DNA of 37,458 nucleotides from an uncultured Phaeodactylibacter sp. (GCA_913057245.1 CAJXNH010000035.1:1-37458), one strand, 5' to 3'; shown: positions 1-7,547, counted from the first letter of the stretch. Notes: generated from the sequence alone by a model not told the origin. Translations and numbers: made by a program.

Positions 1-15
1 ATTTCACAAATGCTA

Positions 16-67
16 GCGCAGGCAGTAAAAGGCGATCTTGGCGAAGCCTGGCTTTTGCTGACTGCGC
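16..67. repeat. Imperfect long inverted repeat
   Basis: The arms at 16-32 and 51-67 (GCGCAGGCAGTAAAAG against GCGCAGTCAGCAAAAG after reverse complementing) match at 14 of 16 positions. The centre contains GGCGAAGCC (40-48), which can itself fold as a GCGAAGC mini-hairpin. It lies downstream of the AT-rich gene pair at 141-905 and could be a terminator relic, an element end or a recombination site; no function can be assigned. The stretch 68-140 shows no gene. Confidence 0.55.
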
Positions 68-140
68 GGGGTTTTCAATCTCATTCTCCCTCTCGAAGAT
101 TTTTACCGGCATGGCATGTAGCCATTGTTCGCTGCTGGCT

Positions 141-566
141 TTATCTTTTAATTAATCCTAAAAATAAATTTACAATGAATACTAATTGACTTATTATACC
201 TATCAAAATGACTGCAAAAAGAAACTGATTGATTACTCTAAATACTCTTAGGCTTCCTTCAATTACATCTTGAAGGATAATACCTGTGACCATGATTATA
301 CAAAAGACAAATATTGTGGTTGCAACATGAAATCTAGTCATCCAATTAACAAGTTTCTTCTCTTTCATCACCCAATAAACCAACCCAATTATTCCTAATA
401 TCACAGAAAATATAACTCCTATGTGTAATGATTTAATCACTAAATAGGTATCATGCAACTGGATATCAATCGTACTATTTACTCTAATCATCGAGAGTAC
501 AACAATCATTGGAATTGAGTACCAAATTTGTTTATGTGGCTTACTTACAAGCAATTTCATTTTCAA
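141..566 (-). CDS. Small membrane protein homologous to C-terminal part of cytochrome c oxidase subunit I
   Basis: A 141-residue protein with about four hydrophobic segments (roughly 14-28, 44-66, 82-98, 110-138). Residues 33-49 read IDIQLHDTYLVIKSLHI and match IDIQLHDTYFVVAHFHI of the full-length subunit I encoded at 15967-17823. The similarity appears to continue to the end: INQFLFAVILIGI against MNQFITIAAIITF, then LVFIVNLF against LLFVVNFF. His38-Asp39 (the Mg-site pair) and His48 (equivalent of the low-spin heme a ligand) are kept, but the heme a3 ligand position is Ser46. The CuB ligands lie in the part that is missing, so it cannot be an oxidase by itself. The gene is AT-rich, about one third G+C in sampled lines against about half elsewhere, and sits 9 bases after its upstream neighbour. 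It may bind one heme or be an interaction partner; the role is unknown. Confidence 0.8.
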   Translation of the reverse strand: MKMKLLVSKPHKQIWYSIPMIVVLSMIRVNSTIDIQLHDTYLVIKSLHIGVIFSVILGIIGLVYWVMKEKKLVNWMTRFHVATTIFVFCIIMVTGIILQDVIEGSLRVFRVINQFLFAVILIGIISQLVFIVNLFLGLIKR

Positions 567-575
567 AGTATTTGA

Positions 576-905
576 CTATACTATTCTTGCAAAAATTATC
601 GACCCAATAATTACTGATAAAAACAGAATATTTATAATTGCCCCTACCCATTTACACCAAGTTGATGGCTCTTTCTTAATAAAACTTAATACTGCTGTCA
701 AAGCCCCAGTTAAACTAAAAACATGAATTGCGATTACAATTATCATTGGAGGTCTTGATAAAGCTTCGCTTGCTTTTATTGTATTTGGTATATTTAAAAT
801 AAAATAACCAATTAGCGCTATTACAACTAATGCAATAATCATTGATATTTTTGAATAAATTTTACTATCATCTACTTTTTCTATTTCATCTAAGATCCCA
901 TTCAT
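576..905 (-). CDS. Small hypothetical membrane protein
   Basis: A 109-residue protein that I do not recognise. It has a short acidic cytoplasmic-looking N-terminus (residues 1-18) and about three transmembrane segments (near 20-40, 52-74 and 86-107), with the charged loop KKEPSTW between the last two. It is AT-rich like the gene 9 bases downstream, and the two are probably one transcript. No cofactor-binding histidine pair or cysteine motif is evident, apart from one Cys in the last loop and one His in the second segment. Its pairing with a subunit-I-like fragment suggests it could form a small membrane complex with it, which is inference only. Confidence 0.65.
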   Translation of the reverse strand: MNGILDEIEKVDDSKIYSKISMIIALVVIALIGYFILNIPNTIKASEALSRPPMIIVIAIHVFSLTGALTAVLSFIKKEPSTWCKWVGAIINILFLSVIIGSIIFARIV

Positions 906-938
906 TTCTTATCGTTTTTGAGCTTGCAGCTAACTCAG

Positions 939-957
939 CGCAATGCGAAGTATTGCG
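939..957. repeat. Perfect short hairpin CGCAAT/ATTGCG
   Basis: Six-base perfect arms (939-944 and 952-957) around GCGAAGT. It sits in the 206-base gap between the AT-rich gene pair and the end of the recombinase gene. No coding sequence was supported in that gap. It may be a regulatory or recombination feature; there is no adjacent T-run on the minus strand, so a terminator is unlikely. Confidence 0.4.
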
Positions 958-1071
958 TATAAAAAAACTCCCGGTTTATGGCCAAAAGATACACCAAAAA
1001 ACCCAACAAAACCAACCCCGGGGATGTGAAAACAGCAAACATATTTACTTAGATTCAATGTGTTAAATTAC

Positions 1072-1100
1072 GGGGGTGCGATATACCAAAAGACACCCCC
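1072..1100 (-). terminator. Possible terminator hairpin after recombinase gene
   Basis: GGGGGTG (1072-1078) and CACCCCC (1094-1100) form a perfect 7-bp G/C-rich stem with a 15-base loop, starting 12 bases past the recombinase stop codon. The minus-strand sequence that follows is A/T-rich but not a clean T-tract, so termination is only likely. Confidence 0.4.
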
Positions 1101-1111
1101 AGAGTCATCCA

Positions 1112-2563
1112 CTACAAATCCAGGTCATCCAAAGGGCTGCTAAGGCTCCTTAAAGCATCAGAAGAGACGTGCAGGTAACGCTCCGTTGTCTTAATATCAT
1201 TGTGGCCCAGCGCTTCTTGTATATATCGGATGTTCTCACCGGCATCCAGGCTGTGCGTGGCAAAACTGTGACGCAAAGAGTGGACTGTTACATCAGGATT
1301 GATGCCGGCACGGTCGCGTGCACGGCAGAAAAAGGCTTGAATACTGCGCTTGCTGTAGGCCCCGCCGGATTGCCCTTCAAATAGGTATAGCTTGGGGTGG
1401 TATTGCTTCAAATATTGATCTAATACGGGCATGACATTATTCGCAAGGACGGTATACCGGTCTTTGCTGCCCTTGCCGTCACGGATGAATATGCACTTGC
1501 GGCTTTTCTTGATGTCCCGAACCCGCAAATTGACGGCTTCGCTGATGCGTAGACCGGCAGAATAGATCAGCATTAGTATGCACCGGTGCTTGAGATTGGG
1601 CGTAGCATCAAAGAGCTGACGGACTTCCTCACGGGTTAAAATGGAGGGTAATCTCAGAGGCTTTTTGGGACGGCTGACTTTGTACAGCTGCCGCTGATAT
1701 TTGAGCACCTTTTCGTAGTAGGCTTTAATGGCATTGATGATTTGATTCTGCGAAGATGCGGAGTAATCCCTTGCTTTTACAATGTGTATAACGTAGTCTC
1801 GTATCTGTTCCGGACTGATATCTTTGGCTTCGCGTTGCGGGAAATGGGACAGAAACCGGGCAAAATGATTGAGGTAACTCTTCATCGTCGCATAACTCAT
1901 CCGCTCTATGAGCAGTTGCTCTTCAAAGGCTAGCAGTGCTTTTTCGTGCATGGGGGGCAGAGTGGTACTGGGGCGCCAACGCACGCGCTGTGGCTTGGGT
2001 AGGCTGATGCTATCGGATTCCCGCCCACGTGAGCGGGGGGCAAAATCGGCCTGAACCTCAGGCGTGAGTTCCAAATGCTGACCGAATAGCGAAAACAATA
2101 ACCGAATACTCTCTTTGTTATCAGGCAAAAGCCAAAACTGACCAGCCGTGTCAAAGTGCCAGCCGGGAATGATCTCTAGTTTGGAAGCCCAGTCGCTCCT
2201 CACCTCGGGCATCTCGATCTTGAACTTCCTTCCTGCAGTGCGGGAGACCCACACCGCCATCTTCTCTTCCCGGATAGCAGGGGCCGGAGGGGTTTCACTG
2301 GTCTCTAAATTCATCTCCTCCAGAACGGACGAGGCTATGGATAATCCCGGAAACGCTGAACGCAACGCTGTGATTGTACCCGAAGTGCAGGGAAAGTACC
2401 AGCAACTATGCGTGGCACTGTACCGATAGCCTTCTATCTGCTTGCAACGGTACTTTGCATTACTGTCATACTGCTTGAAGTCAATCCGCAGATACTTCCC
2501 ACCCCGGTGATGGAATAAACGAACCTGAATATTTGCTTCCTTGCTTGCTGAAAAATTGCTCAT
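1112..2563 (-). CDS. Tyrosine recombinase (XerC/D-like integrase) with duplicated N-terminal module
   Basis: A 483-residue site-specific recombinase of the phage integrase family. The catalytic domain (about 305-475) has Arg339 in SAGLRISEAV, a beta-hairpin lysine in DGKGSKDRY, His428-x-x-Arg431 in HSLRHSFATH, His454 in LGHND and the nucleophile Tyr463 in TTERYLHV, so it looks fully active. A SAM-like core-binding domain covers about 203-290. Residues 1-160 are an extra region of two divergent repeats: KQIEGYRYSATHSCWYFP (about 41-58) and LEIIPGWHFDTAGQFWLLP (about 129-147), each followed by a helix ending in F(P/G)G or LFG. This resembles the I-P-G-x-x-W module seen at the N-terminus of some SNF2/HARP-type proteins. 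The normal Xer length is about 300. The classical integron IntI insertion is not apparent. It probably mobilises neighbouring DNA, but no clear target site was found. Confidence 0.92.
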   Translation of the reverse strand: MSNFSASKEANIQVRLFHHRGGKYLRIDFKQYDSNAKYRCKQIEGYRYSATHSCWYFPCTSGTITALRSAFPGLSIASSVLEEMNLETSETPPAPAIREEKMAVWVSRTAGRKFKIEMPEVRSDWASKLEIIPGWHFDTAGQFWLLPDNKESIRLLFSLFGQHLELTPEVQADFAPRSRGRESDSISLPKPQRVRWRPSTTLPPMHEKALLAFEEQLLIERMSYATMKSYLNHFARFLSHFPQREAKDISPEQIRDYVIHIVKARDYSASSQNQIINAIKAYYEKVLKYQRQLYKVSRPKKPLRLPSILTREEVRQLFDATPNLKHRCILMLIYSAGLRISEAVNLRVRDIKKSRKCIFIRDGKGSKDRYTVLANNVMPVLDQYLKQYHPKLYLFEGQSGGAYSKRSIQAFFCRARDRAGINPDVTVHSLRHSFATHSLDAGENIRYIQEALGHNDIKTTERYLHVSSDALRSLSSPLDDLDL

Positions 2564-2657
2564 TTTACCAAATTTGAAGGTTAATCATCAAATTACTCCT
2601 CCAAACATAAACTTATAATCAACTGGCATCAAGCATTTTAAGTGTTTACGTTAACAA

Positions 2658-2697
2658 TAGCCGTCTTTAACCGTTACTAGCCGTTATTAACCGTTAA
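2658..2697. repeat. Phased CCGTY repeats (2 x 20 bp) upstream of the recombinase gene
   Basis: CCGT begins at 2661, 2671, 2681 and 2691, exactly 10 bases apart. The larger unit TAGCCGTYWTTAACCGTTAM occurs twice head to tail (2658-2677 and 2678-2697). A GTTAAC palindrome lies just before (2650-2655). It sits about 95-135 bases upstream of the recombinase start codon, in a 233-base gap (2564-2796) with no gene. Spacing at one helical turn suggests a protein-binding array: an autoregulatory operator or the recombinase arm or core site. Confidence 0.65.
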
Positions 2698-2796
2698 AAA
2701 CAGATATAGGGTTTTGTAGACTGGGAATAGTGCCTGTAAGGAACACTTAACTGAGTCTTCAATAGTGAATAGAGATGCTACGTTGGAATCTCTTTG

Positions 2797-2985
2797 TCAC
2801 TCCAGCGGACATAGACCTATTGAATCTCTCCTGAAGTCTACGGCGCTTTTTTCTTCAAAGGACAAGGAGCTTCCCTCCTGAACGGAGCCTACCTTGCACC
2901 CGGTTAACAACAATAAGGCTCCGGTGTGCAATACGATTACTACCCGAAGAGTTACCATATTCCTAATCAGCTTCAGCAAGCCCAT
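2797..2985 (-). CDS. Small predicted lipoprotein
   Basis: A 62-residue product whose N-terminus is a lipoprotein-type signal: hydrophobic VVIVLHTGALLLLTGC with lipobox LLTGC and Cys at residue 30 (residue 21 if Met10 is used as start). The mature part is short (about 33 residues) and polar. The start overlaps the end of the SH3-protein gene upstream by 13 bases, typical of translational coupling. I do not recognise the mature sequence. It could be a chance reading frame, but the lipobox placement and the overlap favour a real gene. Confidence 0.5.
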   Translation of the reverse strand: MGLLKLIRNMVTLRVVIVLHTGALLLLTGCKVGSVQEGSSLSFEEKSAVDFRRDSIGLCPLE

Positions 2986-3680
2986 TCCCCGGAAATAATG
3001 ACAATGCCCCTGTAGCTTTCTATGGTAAAGCCTCCGGCATTCCAGCCCACATGGATTTTCCCATTCTCATCCTGAATGATACCGGAAACCTGCTTGTTTA
3101 GATGCAGGAGCAGCAGGTAGGCTTCTTCAACAGAGTATTCGGGCAGATTCATTTGAAACCCAAACCCTCCTGTGTGAAAATAGGAAGATACATACGCTCC
3201 ATTACTGAACACGATCCTCTCCGTACCTAAAGTGGTCACGGTATCTCTTCGTTCCAGATAAATAGCGGTATCGCATACTTGCTTAAAGTAATCAGAGACG
3301 CTGGTGAACACCCCTGGATCAGACAGGGGTGCCCAACTGGACAAATAAGCATCAAATACAAAACCTTCCACCCCACCGTAAGCCACCTTCACCCAATGCC
3401 CGTGAAGTACAACGGCAAAAGGCTTATCATCGAAGGCCGTACCCCGGTCGGTAAGTTTCTGGGAATGATATTGATATTCATTAATGGTTTTGTTGCCCCG
3501 GGAAATTACTGCTGCCCCAAACGGTATAGCTGCAATGACTTCAGACTGCAACTCAGGGGCTTTCCTCATATTCAAACCTGATGCGGCCCAGACGTGCAAC
3601 TCATCTCCTGCCTGATATGTAACAATGGCAGCCCCTAATATTGGAGCCATTAAGCCCATGACAACAAGTGTAATCTTCAT
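2973..3680 (-). CDS. Exported SH3-domain protein
   Basis: A 235-residue protein with a short hydrophobic N-terminus (residues 3-20) acting as signal peptide or anchor. Residues about 28-115 resemble a bacterial SH3 domain: WAASGLNMRKAPELQSEVI is the characteristic L-N-x-R-x-x-P start, and HWVKVAYGGVEGFVFDAYLS is the closing W-x-K-V...G-F-V strand. The C-terminal half (about 120-235) is of unknown type and contains pairs of glycine-rich strands. Such domains usually bind peptidoglycan or peptides in the periplasm. The small lipoprotein gene overlaps its 3' end, so the two are likely coexpressed. Confidence 0.75.
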   Translation of the reverse strand: MKITLVVMGLMAPILGAAIVTYQAGDELHVWAASGLNMRKAPELQSEVIAAIPFGAAVISRGNKTINEYQYHSQKLTDRGTAFDDKPFAVVLHGHWVKVAYGGVEGFVFDAYLSSWAPLSDPGVFTSVSDYFKQVCDTAIYLERRDTVTTLGTERIVFSNGAYVSSYFHTGGFGFQMNLPEYSVEEAYLLLLHLNKQVSGIIQDENGKIHVGWNAGGFTIESYRGIVIISGEWAC

Positions 3681-3890
3681 GCCGGTAATTATTCCTTTCC
3701 CTGTTTTGCTATTTGTCCCCTTATTAGGGAACAGTGCACAACGCAGCGTTATAGTTCCTGCTGCACTGTGTTACTACTCATTTCTATTTCAGCACTCATC
3801 GACAGGGAAAATGGTAACGATCTTGAAACATAACAAGCCGTTGCAGACGCATGCCTGTACTACATTTGAAGCCAATTGGCTAAAAAGCTT

Positions 3891-3927
3891 CAACTTGATT
3901 ACATCCATATGTTCAACAGTCAAGTTG
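3891..3927. repeat. Inverted repeat CAACTTGA / TCAAGTTG
   Basis: Perfect 8-base arms (3891-3898 and 3920-3927) 21 bases apart, with CCATATG repeated at 3905-3911 and 3931-3937. It lies in the 290-base gap (3681-3970) between two minus-strand genes, where I see no further gene. It may be a weak transcription stop or operator after the DUF4190-like gene. Confidence 0.35.
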
Positions 3928-3970
3928 GAGCCATATGCCCTCTCTTTGTAGAGGCCCGTTTCTGCAAGGT

Positions 3971-4471
3971 CTACGCTGCTGCAATGATGATGAGCGCCCC
4001 CAAAACGGAAATAATGCCAAGCACTAAACCTGCGATTGCTAAACCTTTCCCAGTCCTTACTTCCGGCTCTTTTTTGATTCTGCTTAGCGCTATAGCACTG
4101 AAGACAATCCCTAAAGTTCCCAGAATGATACCGAGAATGAATATCCCCACAAGACCGGTAACAAACCCTGCAATGGCCAGTCCGTCTATTTCAGCCTGTT
4201 CCAACGCCCCTCTGGGACTTAAATCCTTGTTTTTCTTTAATTTCCTCTTTACAAATTTTAATGCGATCTTCTCTTTCAAGGTCAGCTTCCTGCCTATCTC
4301 AGCCTGCAACTCGCTCTTGCTTTTACTGACCAGAGATTCCGGGCTAAGGTCAAACACCGATGCCGGGCGATCACCAGTATCAACCGCCGGCATTACAGCA
4401 GCATGCCCTCTGAAGGAATTAAAAACAAAACAAATGGCAAAAATGCCAATCAGCGTTAAACGATGGCTCAT
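3971..4471 (-). CDS. DUF4190-like membrane protein with signal peptide
   Basis: A 166-residue protein. Residues 1-24 are a signal peptide (…NSFRGHAA). The middle (about 45-85) is a basic segment containing ELQAEIGRKLTLKEKIALK, seen in Bacteroidota proteins of this type as I recall. The C-terminal part has two hydrophobic helices starting with the repeated phrase GLAIAGFVTGL and GLAIAGLVLGI, the internal repeat characteristic of DUF4190. Function is unknown; it is probably an inner-membrane protein. It stands alone between gaps and is followed by envelope genes on the same strand. Confidence 0.75.
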   Translation of the reverse strand: MSHRLTLIGIFAICFVFNSFRGHAAVMPAVDTGDRPASVFDLSPESLVSKSKSELQAEIGRKLTLKEKIALKFVKRKLKKNKDLSPRGALEQAEIDGLAIAGFVTGLVGIFILGIILGTLGIVFSAIALSRIKKEPEVRTGKGLAIAGLVLGIISVLGALIIIAAA

Positions 4472-4574
4472 GTTGATTGATGTTAATTGATGAAAAATGC
4501 GGTTTTGAAACTAATTTCAGTGTCTGTTGTCTCAAGAGACGCCTTGCAGCTGAAAGCTCCCTGGCTGATCTACG

Positions 4575-5258
4575 CTAAAGCTTGTCCTTCGCGGGGCTCC
4601 CCAAATAATACACGGCCCCCACAACATACCGCCACCGGGCATGCAGGCTCTCAAAATCGGGATTACTGTTGTGCCGGAATAGAGTACCGTAGACCTCCCA
4701 GCCAGCAGTGAGCGCATAGCTCGCCTTTACAAAGGGCTCGGTGTGAAAAGGCATATAGTCGATTTCCCGAAGCGAAAGGGTTTCCGACGGAATGACTGCA
4801 ATGTATTCATAGGTAATTGTGGAGTTGCGGTTATTTGTACCCAATGTATACAGCATTCGCATGCCAAAACTGACCGACACCCGGCCTTCCCGAAAACCTG
4901 CTGATAGAGGGAGCGTTAGAAAATAGGTTCTACGGTCTCTGTTCTCGTTAATTCGAGTCAGCCCGAATGCAAAATCCGAGTCAAATCCCCGACTGTAAAC
5001 CCGGTGAGCACGATTGAAATGGAGCCCTAACTCAAAAAACACCGGCACTTCCCGAAAGCTCATCTCTGCCAGCCCTCCTACCGTCAGCAAAGGCCGGAAG
5101 GAAACTTCAAAATCCTGCCGCATTACCTCCTCCCCGTTATTGAACTGCTCAACACCAATGCCTGCCTGTACGCCATACCTGAAAACCTGCGCGCCAAGCT
5201 GACAGCTAAACATTACTAGTAGCAAAATGAGCCCTGCTTTTGAATTTCCCATAATCAA
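4575..5258 (-). CDS. Outer-membrane beta-barrel protein, copy 2 of a tandem pair
   Basis: A 227-residue protein with a signal peptide (LILLLVMFSCQLGAQ) followed by alternating amphipathic strands rich in aromatic residues and glycine, ending in YVVGAVYYLG, typical of small Bacteroidota outer-membrane barrels. It shares colinear motifs with the product of 5397-6095: FDSDFAFGLTRINENR against FDSDFTYGLARVVENR, LTLPLSAGF against LTMPLSIGF, and EVYGTLFRHN against EVYGMFFRYR. They are therefore paralogues from a tandem duplication. The function is unknown; a structural or porin-like role is possible. Met1 and Met3 are both possible starts. Confidence 0.75.
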   Translation of the reverse strand: MIMGNSKAGLILLLVMFSCQLGAQVFRYGVQAGIGVEQFNNGEEVMRQDFEVSFRPLLTVGGLAEMSFREVPVFFELGLHFNRAHRVYSRGFDSDFAFGLTRINENRDRRTYFLTLPLSAGFREGRVSVSFGMRMLYTLGTNNRNSTITYEYIAVIPSETLSLREIDYMPFHTEPFVKASYALTAGWEVYGTLFRHNSNPDFESLHARWRYVVGAVYYLGSPAKDKL

Positions 5259-5396
5259 GCCTGGTCTGTTTGATAAAAAACGGTTAACGTCATACTGAAA
5301 ACCTTTTTGACCGAGATACTCCGGTACGAGTGCTTGACTAAAAGGTAAGAGAATTCTAGCTGAATTTGCTCAAGCTAGTGGATTGTGTGTATAATC

Positions 5397-6095
5397 TTAG
5401 TCCTTCACTTCCGTAGCGGTCCCCCCTAAATCAAATGCACCAAGCGTATATATTGCGCCCACTGCAAACCGCCAACGTCCGAAAATAGCTTCATAACTAT
5501 AATTCCAGCGATAACGAAAGAACATGCCGTATACTTCAAGATCGGGCTTTATTGCTGCACTGCATTTCAAAAAGGGCTCTGAAAAGGTCGTACGCTGGCC
5601 CGGAACATACAATCTGCCTTTCTCCACTTTGTCTTCACCGTAATAACTCAGAGATAGCTCTGACTTGCTTTCGTTGCGCCATAATATCCTGGAAAAGCGC
5701 CAACCGAAGTTTATCCTCAAAAAGCTATATTGAAACCCTATGGAAAGGGGCATGGTCAGCGTGTAAGCCTTGCTGTTCCTGTTCTCCACTACCCGGGCTA
5801 ATCCGTAGGTAAAGTCACTGTCGAAAGCATACCGGTACTTCCGGTGTACCCGGCTTAAGGCTAACCCCGATTCAAAAAACCAATGCTGGCTTTTTTTGTA
5901 CCGGAGAAAGCCTCCTGCGGAAAATACAGGTATTCGTGAAGATTCAAATTCGGTAGTGGCACGAGAGTGAAATACTTCGTCCTTGTACTCATCCATCCCT
6001 ACCCCACCCTCGAGTCCGTAAGTCCAGCTTTGAGCGGAAAGATCAACAAAAAACAGGAGCAGGGCTAGAAGGAAAAACCGTGATTTACCGGACAT
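5397..6095 (-). CDS. Outer-membrane beta-barrel protein, copy 1 of a tandem pair
   Basis: A 232-residue protein with signal peptide (FFLLALLLFFVDLSAQ) and predicted beta-strands throughout. The strand closing the barrel is RWRFAVGAIYTLG, matching RWRYVVGAVYYLG in the downstream copy. The sequences have diverged clearly but keep the same strand order and the FDSDF...ENR loop. A 138-base spacer separates the pair. No enzymatic motif is visible. Confidence 0.75.
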   Translation of the reverse strand: MSGKSRFFLLALLLFFVDLSAQSWTYGLEGGVGMDEYKDEVFHSRATTEFESSRIPVFSAGGFLRYKKSQHWFFESGLALSRVHRKYRYAFDSDFTYGLARVVENRNSKAYTLTMPLSIGFQYSFLRINFGWRFSRILWRNESKSELSLSYYGEDKVEKGRLYVPGQRTTFSEPFLKCSAAIKPDLEVYGMFFRYRWNYSYEAIFGRWRFAVGAIYTLGAFDLGGTATEVKD

Positions 6096-6156
6096 GATTT
6101 AAAGCTGAAATGTATGATTTTGACTACCGCAAGTCAGCAAATGATCTGACATCCCC

Positions 6157-6903
6157 TTACAAATAATACCGCAGGCCCATCTCCAGCCCCAACCCTAAAA
6201 TGCGCTCCTGTACCGGCCCTTTGCGAAGGCTATTCAACTGATACCGGCCAATAAGCTGGGGGAAGCCGGAAAGCGACTGCGTAAGGTTGAGGTTACCGCC
6301 GACCGATAAAAACCCGATGAAGTTGAGCCGGTTCATAGGCTCCTGAATTTCGGTAACCGAAGTACCGCCTTCGTAGGAGCGCTGCTGCACCAAAGTTCGC
6401 CAGTAAACCGCAGGGGAAATACCCGCTTCGAAGTAGGGCTCGCAGATGGAATTGATGAGTGTATACTTCACGCCCAGCGGAAATTCAAACATCTGATATT
6501 CATACCGGTATTCTGATCCAAAGGGCTCGAATTCCTTCCCGACCGTATTAATGTCTTGTGCCGGGTCAAAGGATTCTACCGGGCTTGTCGTAAAGCCAGG
6601 ATTGGCATAGCGTGCGCCTGCTTTGATGGCCAGAGAAGGGCTGAGCCCCAAATAGTAATTGAACCCCAAACGGTAATTGAGCTTATTATTCTCATAGCCT
6701 TGCCGGTTGCTGATCATCGCTGCGGCAGCTTCGTCGGCGGTGTTGCCGCTGATCAGGTGAAAACCGAAGTCTCCACCAACCACTACATCAAAGGCGTCTT
6801 GGTGCCGCCAACCGGAACGGCCGTATTGTGCACATAAGTCACTTGCAGAAGATAAAAAAAGGAGGGTTATAATTCCGAAGAGGGGAAAACTGAGGTTTTT
6901 CAT
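6157..6903 (-). CDS. Outer-membrane beta-barrel protein (porin-family)
   Basis: A 248-residue protein. The signal peptide spans 1-25 (FGIITLLFLSSASDLCAQ), and the mature part has strands ending in aromatic residues such as KLNYRLGFNYYLGLSP, AIKAGARYANPGF and FPLGVKYTLI, finishing with LGLGLEMGLRYYL. This pattern fits the outer membrane protein beta-barrel families of Bacteroidota. It is not obviously a paralogue of the two barrels downstream. It is divergently arranged to the zinc-finger gene at 7024, with a 120-base AT-rich spacer between their start codons. Confidence 0.75.
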   Translation of the reverse strand: MKNLSFPLFGIITLLFLSSASDLCAQYGRSGWRHQDAFDVVVGGDFGFHLISGNTADEAAAAMISNRQGYENNKLNYRLGFNYYLGLSPSLAIKAGARYANPGFTTSPVESFDPAQDINTVGKEFEPFGSEYRYEYQMFEFPLGVKYTLINSICEPYFEAGISPAVYWRTLVQQRSYEGGTSVTEIQEPMNRLNFIGFLSVGGNLNLTQSLSGFPQLIGRYQLNSLRKGPVQERILGLGLEMGLRYYL

Positions 6904-7023
6904 GGCAGGTAGTTATTAAATTTGAAGGATTGACACAAAATTAAAAACCTGCTTTGCCTATATTTATTGTGGTTTTTTAATGGAAACCTCTTACCTTAAC
7001 AAGACAATAATTTTTAAGCATCT

Positions 7024-7404
7024 ATGAAAACGCCGCCCTCGACCGAAAAGCGTACCTGCAAAATTTGTGGACTGCCGATCAAAGGCAGGGCCGATAAGGT
7101 CTTTTGCTCTTCCACCTGTAAGAATGCCTACCACGTGGGCCTGCGCAAAGCTACATCCGAAGCGGTGCAGCAGACCGATAAAATCCTCCATCGAAACCGG
7201 TCTATCCTAATCGAAATTATGGATGGAAATACCACGCAGCGTAAAGTCAACCGCTCAGAACTGGATAAAAAGAAATTCAATTACAAATATATCACCGGCT
7301 ATTCCATCAATTCACGGGGCAAAACCTACCACCATGTCTATGACTTTAGCTGGATGGAGTTCTCGAACCAGGAAATTCTTATCGTGAAGAGAAACCAGAA
7401 ATAA
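7024..7404 (+). CDS. Small zinc-finger protein of unknown function
   Basis: A 126-residue protein. The N-terminus has a treble-clef-like Cys4 site: CKICGLPIKGRADKVFCSSTC, i.e. C-x2-C-x12-C-x3-C (split here only for description), followed by the helix KNAYH. The rest has the conserved-looking pattern KKFNYKYITGYSINSRG and a YHHVYDFSWM strand. I recall similar short proteins in many Bacteroidota with the 'GRADKxFCSxxCxNAY' opening; they are annotated as hypothetical or DUF-type. A nucleic-acid-binding role is plausible but unproven. The sequence after it (7405-7547) shows no gene. Confidence 0.75.
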   Translation: MKTPPSTEKRTCKICGLPIKGRADKVFCSSTCKNAYHVGLRKATSEAVQQTDKILHRNRSILIEIMDGNTTQRKVNRSELDKKKFNYKYITGYSINSRGKTYHHVYDFSWMEFSNQEILIVKRNQK

Positions 7405-7547
7405 TGGCTTCGCCGACCATAAGTCGCAATACCTGCCTCTTCCAAGGCTAACTTTTGCGATCACCAGACAGCGCGTCTTCGCTTACAATGTTAAGTTAAG
7501 CTTTTTTATATTCTTTCGCAAGATAGCCTTGCAAAATTTCCACTTTT

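Noticed and set aside
141..566. Pseudogene remnant of coxA
   Set aside because: The frame is intact, has its own start and stop, differs in G+C from coxA and keeps key residues, so a functional separate gene is more likely than a recent fragment.
16..980. Integron-type attC sites around the two AT-rich genes
   Set aside because: The hairpins at 16-67 and 939-957 lack the RYYYAAC and GTTRRRY ends of attC, and the recombinase lacks the visible IntI-specific insertion. GTTGAGC near 37450 fits GTTRRRY but such a match is expected by chance many times in the window.
842..1066. Plus-strand 74-codon frame across the 576-905 gene start and the following gap
   Set aside because: No signal, motif or helix pattern, and half of it is antisense to a better supported gene.
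2658..2697. CRISPR-like repeats
   Set aside because: Units are 10 or 20 bases without spacers and no cas gene is present; a phased binding array fits better.
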